Source: Mactra quadrangularis
Taxonomy: Eukaryota > Mollusca > Bivalvia > Venerida > Mactridae
Direction of reading: 5' to 3'
DNA length: 64,000 nucleotides
Assembly (NCBI GenBank): GCA_025267735.1
Contig: CM046294.1
Coordinates: 44,181,570-44,245,569, forward strand
In this document: positions 54,201-60,200 of the stretch, one piece after another
Position numbering within the stretch: the stretch's first letter is position 1
Layout of the letters: every line of letters starts with the position of its first letter
Made by a program: the position numbers and the translations under genes
Notes under the pieces: model-generated
The model's database searches: none
Seen by the model: only the letters and a program-made list of their open reading frames with translations
What the model was told of the DNA's origin: nothing

Positions 54201-57200
54201 GACCAGCTGACATTTGTCCTGGTGGATCAAAACTGTAAATAGAAAAAATAAAATAATAAAGATATAGACTGTGATTTGTAAATTTGGAAAATAACTCATA
54301 GTGGAACTTGGATCATAAGATCTACTTTGCAAGGGATCAATATTTAAAGGTTCTGATGCCAACCACCATTATTGCTAAAATAAAATGGGGTGCCATTAAT
54401 AAGACTTTTACCATAAGGATCAGAGACTGTATTGGCCCATCGGTCTTACAATAAATTTACTTTTAAACAAAGTTTTGATATAAGGATCTTAAAATATCTA
54501 ACAGGGCTTTACATAGTGAACAAGAAAGTAACTAGCTTCAGATTTTACATATTTTTGGACAAGGGGCATAATTTATACATATTTTTAGAACTAGTAATTT
54601 TGGTAAATGAAATAAAAAACTTACTGGACGTGTATAAAGTCTTTAAGATGTTCTGTTATATCTAAATATTTACAATAATTGACTGTATAGGAAACATTAG
54701 TCAATGTTACTTTCTTTTTATAACTTTTTCCAACATCAAAATCCTGAAAAAGAAACAATACATATTGTATATTAAAATTTATTAAGATATAACTGATGGA
54801 TTATGCTGTAAACATATCAAAATTTTATATACTTCATTGGTCTTTTATTCTTATCATCGCAACATGAAGAATAGTTTTTGGAAATAATATGATTCTGCAA
54901 TTGAATTCACATGTTTGAATATGATTTCAAATATGTTTCTCCAGAGAAGAAATTAACTCTCATGAACACATTTCATTTTCTAAAAATAAAACGTAATATG
55001 TAATATATATTCAAGCAATGCTCAAGCTCAAGATTACATTAAGTATATACTCAATCTGTTTTAAATCTGTTCTAAAATTATCCACATGCACACTTGCTTA
55101 TTTTGGATCTGGCTACTTAAAATTAAGGGTCACATTCAGCTGATCTTTGCATTTATAATATTCATGACAAAATCATAGTGCTTGGTGACTTGTTTACGTC
55201 AACAATGTGACAAAATTTGCAAACAACTGCCCAAACTCAGCCTGTGAATAAACTACCATCAAATTAGCTCACAAATCTTGATCTAAAAATAGAAATTTCA
55301 AAGTTACACAATGATTGGTCGACATTAAGGTCATCTCCACGTGACCCCCTGTGTGATGTCAAGAGATCCTATACCACAGCGGTCCACAGGATATTTGTTT
55401 ACGGAGATTGGTGTTAAACTGTAATCTATTTTTATCAGAGTAAAAACAAAAACTTACCTTAAAATGGATTACATCAGGTTTACTGTAGAATGGACACCCA
55501 GAGAATTCTCTCCCAGCAGCAACTTGTTTAACAACGATACCAGCTCTATGTTTCTCTAATACTTGGTCAAGGATTTCCTATAAATATATGTAAGATATAA
55601 AAACCCTTGACTATATTTTGATTGATTTGAGACAATGTACACATTGCATATAGAAACTACAAAATTTAAAAGGTTTTTCTTCTTTTTTTAATGAGGGGAG
55701 GTAAACATAGCCAAATTTTATACTTATATTGCTTTAGAGTAATGTCCCTGGCTGAAGAGTATAAAGTTATGTAACTCCGATTGACTCATCTCAAAGGGAA
55801 GTAATTATTGTAGACAAATCTGGTATGATGTGATTTTCTCACTAACCAACTGCTCTTAAGTCAAATTAGGTTTGGAAATGAAACAATAAACTAAACTAAA
55901 GAGTAAATTTTATCCAAGGTAGATGCATAGGCAAAATGCATTTCTAAATTGCTTTAAAGCAGTCAGTCATGACCTAGTCAACTAACTGACCAAACTTGAG
56001 ACACAAAATCTAACTCTTAACTCACTTTGTCCATCTTTGAAGCACCTGGAAGTTTTAATGCAGAAGAGTCGTAATCTTTGGGTGGTTTATATGGTTTATG
56101 ATGATCCCACAATCCTTCAAATTCAGGTTTAGCTAAATCAACGGCATTATTATCATTATCATCGTCATCGTTGGAATCACTACTTTCATCTCTATCTTGA
56201 TGTAGGCTTGTTGAAGGTTCAGTATGTAACACATCTGTCTCTGTGGCACCAGTATCTAACTTTTCTGTATCATATTTTTCTTGGTCCTGTTATGTATACA
56301 ACATAAAAAGTAGGAGTATTTGTCCAGTGCTAGGATGCACCCTTAGGGGCGAGAGGTCAAGGATTTGAACCCCACCAGGGGCACTGCTAATTTCCTTGAG
56401 CAAATATCTTTTAATTGCTTCACTCCATCCAGGCGTAAATGGGTACCTTGGAAGATGGAATAACTTCATTGCGCCAATTTTTCAGCTGCACTAAGTGTTT
56501 TAAAAGACTACCGAGCGAGATTGAAAGATTGATTTTAAACAATTACAAGATTTCGAAATTGATCTTGTTTTTAGTTCATAATTAAGATTTACATTAATTT
56601 CAGAATATGTGTTCAGCGATAGGTTAATACTTATTATTTTTTTAATGATCAACATATATTTCATGGTTATAGGTTTCATTGAACAAACTGGTCAGATTCA
56701 AACAATATTATAGATAAATTGAAGTTAATGATTTGAAATTGCAATATGATATTATTTGAATCTGACAAGTTCATTCCTTCTCACTTACATACTATTTTTA
56801 TAGTCATTATGACAAATTTGAGAAAAAATTTCAGTACAGTACAAAGATTTAGCAAAAAACAGCCATAGTGACCTTGACCTATAAACTTATAGGACTTAAG
56901 GCAAACTCGGACTACTTGGATACATGATTTCACCACCATTGGTCATACAGTACATGTATAACCTCTGCAGTGGCCCCTCTACAAAGCAAATGCTATGCGC
57001 AACTACAGCTTTTGATATTTCCCATAAGACATGATTTTACTTGAATTTTAATCTCTGGCAAGCAACAACCTCTGAATAGCCACATAATTAAGTCCCTACC
57101 AGTGGTTGTTGTTCTAGAGAGGTTGTACTGTAATACTCACCAGTTCATCCATAGAATATTGTAAATCTAAAGATAAATCTTCACTTGATGTCATCTTCTG

Positions 57201-60200
57201 ATACGTCTCAAATGTCTTCAATGGTTTCTTCTTTTGTGGAGGAATTATCTTAAAATATATGATAAATAATTACATAATGTCACGGCACTTACCTGTTCAC
57301 ATTACGGGAACAAGGATATGTAGGCGGTCGGATAGCTCAGTCGGGAGAGCACTCGCCCTGTAAGCAAGAGGTCCTGGGTTCGAGTCCCGGCCAGGCTGCA
57401 TATTTTTCTTACCACTGTGACATTTGGCGCCCAACGTGGGGCCATGATAATTACTTGGTCAGTTGAGAAATGCTTGTAAAAAATAAATGCTCCTTAAACG
57501 GCCTGGAATTCTGAAATTTGAGACGAATTTCCAACTCGTGGGGGAGTATGTCACGGCACTTACCTGTTCACATTATGGGAAGAAGGATATGTAGGTGGCC
57601 GGATGGCTCAGTCGGGAGAGCACTCGCCCTGTAAGTGAGAGGTCCTGGGTTCGAGTCCCGGTCAGGCTGCATATTTTTCTTACCCCTGTGACATTTGGCG
57701 CCCAACATGAAGAAGAGGCTCCATTTTGCTTACAAAACTGCAGACCGTGAGTCAAGGCGTCAGTCAAAACGTCATAAACGTCATTATGACTTTCGTGTAA
57801 GAGATGTCAAACTAGCCCTTGGTGACAAAGTACTAATTCGTAATGTAGGTCTGAAGGGTAGGCTAGGTCCGCCTACATATCCTTCTTCCCATAAAGTGAA
57901 CAGATAAGTGCCGTGACAATTGTATTATTTCTGATTAAATAGTTTAACGGGGATTTTATCAGGACTTTGCTTGGGTCACAGTCACAGCAATTATATTAAA
58001 ATTAAAAAAAAATAAAACTCAAATATCATTTCTAAATTTTTGAAGTTCCCGTTTTATAAATTTCAGTACAATGATGGTTCAGCCATGTAATCAAAATATC
58101 GCCAATTCATTTAAATATTTCATACAAAATAGAACACTTTTTTTATGACATCACACTTATTGCTAACGCAGGAATACGCAATGTTTCTTAGTAACGTGAT
58201 GTCATTGTTTTTTCTTAGTTAAGAAATAATCAATATTAAAAAGATAATAATGTAAATACTACATACCTTAGATTTTTCACGTTTTGGGTCGTCCCACAGT
58301 AAAGGTTGTTGTTGTTTACGTAGTTTCATTCTTTTTTCTTCCAGTAATATCTTATCCATTATACTGGCTTGTTTATCTTTCTTTTCTGATTCAAATTGCC
58401 TGAAATATTAACAATACACAGAAGCTGAAAATACCACACACCGGGGGACGGACAAGACTTTCCAATTTTAAAATATAACTAACCAAGTATTTTCCAGACC
58501 AAATATTTCATCCAATTTTCTCAAATTTCTGCTTTTCAAGGCATGCAAAATTCTCTGTTCTTACTATATACAATCTTTATAAACAGATCAATAGAGCGCT
58601 GTCATAGAAACTCCTGACATCCCAAAGAGGGTCATGTTCAGATGACATTTATGTCAACCAATCAATGCATGCTTTATCAAACCAAAACACTATTAATAGC
58701 ATAAGAATTTCAAAACTTCTATTTTTGGATTGGGTCAAGCTTTTTGGTGATGCATATTACTCAAGGGCTGTGATTAGTCTATTCATTGCAAATTATGTAA
58801 TATATATTATAAAGGCAAAGGTCAGCTAAACGTGACCTGTACTGCATGCTTTCAGATGTAAAATAAGGCCATACCATACCCATTCTATAAATAGACGGTG
58901 AAGATATCACCTCTATACTAAGACACATAACGATCTCCAATCATCCGCAATTTACTTCCATGTCAAGTAGTTCCGCGTATGAATACAAATATCAAAGAAA
59001 ATCGTTGTTGCAAATTACTTTGTTGGCATTTTTTTTGCCAAATATAACTACTATAACTAAAATAATGACCGTTTATAGCTACAGGAATATTAATCTATAT
59101 ATACTAAGTACATTTAAACCTCTGTAGGTATAGGTACATAGTTAAACCGTGTACTCTACTTTCGATTTCAAATTATTGTGTTAAGAATGACAGATGTAAA
59201 CACGTTACGATGAAGGTTTAACTTCCAGTAAAAAGTTTAATTTGATGAGGATAGTTGGTTGGATAGTCAAATTTTATTGAGTAGAAACAAAATTCATACT
59301 CTATTTGTTCAGATTACTTGAAGGGGGGAAATTGTTAGAATGTAAACATTGCCACGTGCTTTCAGGTAAATAAACAGTTTACCCGTGATGCGCGGCGTCT
59401 CCGTACAAAGGTCAGTCAGACCGTTTGTGTACAGAATGATACCATACCGGAATTTTGTTAAGCGTCTGCATGCGCATAGGTTTTAAGTCCTCAATCCAAA
59501 ACAAAACAAAATTGTTGGTGAAATTTTCTTAAATAATTCTGTTGTTCCGGGATTCGATAACTGATTTTTCCAGGAAATACTGAAGTTCCGTGTTTCTGTG
59601 TATTTGATTAATGAAAATATACATGTGTATGTTGTATATACTTTTTTATAGAATTACTTTAATCTCACATTAATGTCATAATCATTCGTTTACTATCGAG
59701 TACTTATTTGTGTGAATACTAGCTTGAAAGACATGTGTTTAAATCATTTTCGGTTTGTGTGTTTTTGTGAATAGGTATGTAAGTTTGTTAAACTTGAGTT
59801 GACGCTTAACAAAATTCCAATTTGGCATGGCCTAAGCCAGTACACAAGAGTAGAAATTCAGATTAGGTTTTAATCAGACTAATACAGATTTAATAAGCCA
59901 TAAAAAAAAACAATCTGCAAAGAAATGCAGATCTAATAAAAATATTTTCATGCAAGAAACATAGAACAAAGAAACTGTTAACTTTAGATCTTAAACTTAC
60001 GTTTTCTGTTTTTCAAAGTCACTAATACGTTTTTGTATCAACAATATTTGATCAGGGTTTCCTCCTTCATCAAGAATCTTTTGTCTAACTTGTTCAACTT
60101 GCTGTTCTTCTTTTTTCTCGGCAGCTTTGTCTCTGGCTCTTAAAGCTTTCAGATTTTCCTACAAAAAAGAATAGTGTGTAAATATAAAGTGCCCTAGCTT

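Larger units (their letters stand above)
42775..54743 (-). other. CFAP74 central ASH/MSP-like beta domains
   Basis: Repeated strands of the ASPM-SPD-2-Hydin type are seen: '[16 protein letters not shown]', '[16 protein letters not shown]', '[20 protein letters not shown]' and '[18 protein letters not shown]'. Exon 49301-48982 carries a long low-complexity Glu/Gly/Gln insert ([16 protein letters not shown]). These domains are typical of axonemal proteins that bind microtubule-associated partners. Confidence 0.8.
55458..57248 (-). other. CFAP74 acidic linker and conserved AGREF motif (three exons)
   Basis: The second exon (56286-56026) holds an Asp/Asn run ([13 protein letters not shown]) and [20 protein letters not shown]. 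The third (55577-55458) encodes [20 protein letters not shown]. It leads straight into the first beta domain ([20 protein letters not shown]). Confidence 0.8.
57278..57693 (+). mobile_element. TRIM: miniature LTR retrotransposon with a tRNA-like sequence in each LTR
   Basis: Two direct repeats of 145 bp (57278-57422 and 57549-57693) begin TGTCACGGCACTTACCTGTT and end CTGTGACA, the standard TG...CA with inverted termini. Between them lie a primer-binding site, about 100 bp without coding capacity, and a polypurine tract (GTGGGGGAG, about 57538-57546) just before the second LTR. The whole is 416 bp, the size of a TRIM. Each LTR carries a 72-base tRNA-like segment. It lies antisense to CFAP74 in the intron between exons 58399-58267 and 57248-57141, about 30 bp from the acceptor of the latter. 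Confidence 0.8.

Noticed and set aside
57326..57668. Two working tRNA-Thr (TGT) genes
   Set aside because: Both lie at the same position within LTRs of one element and have stem mismatches, and the 3' ends run into LTR sequence. A tRNA-like promoter relic is the better reading.
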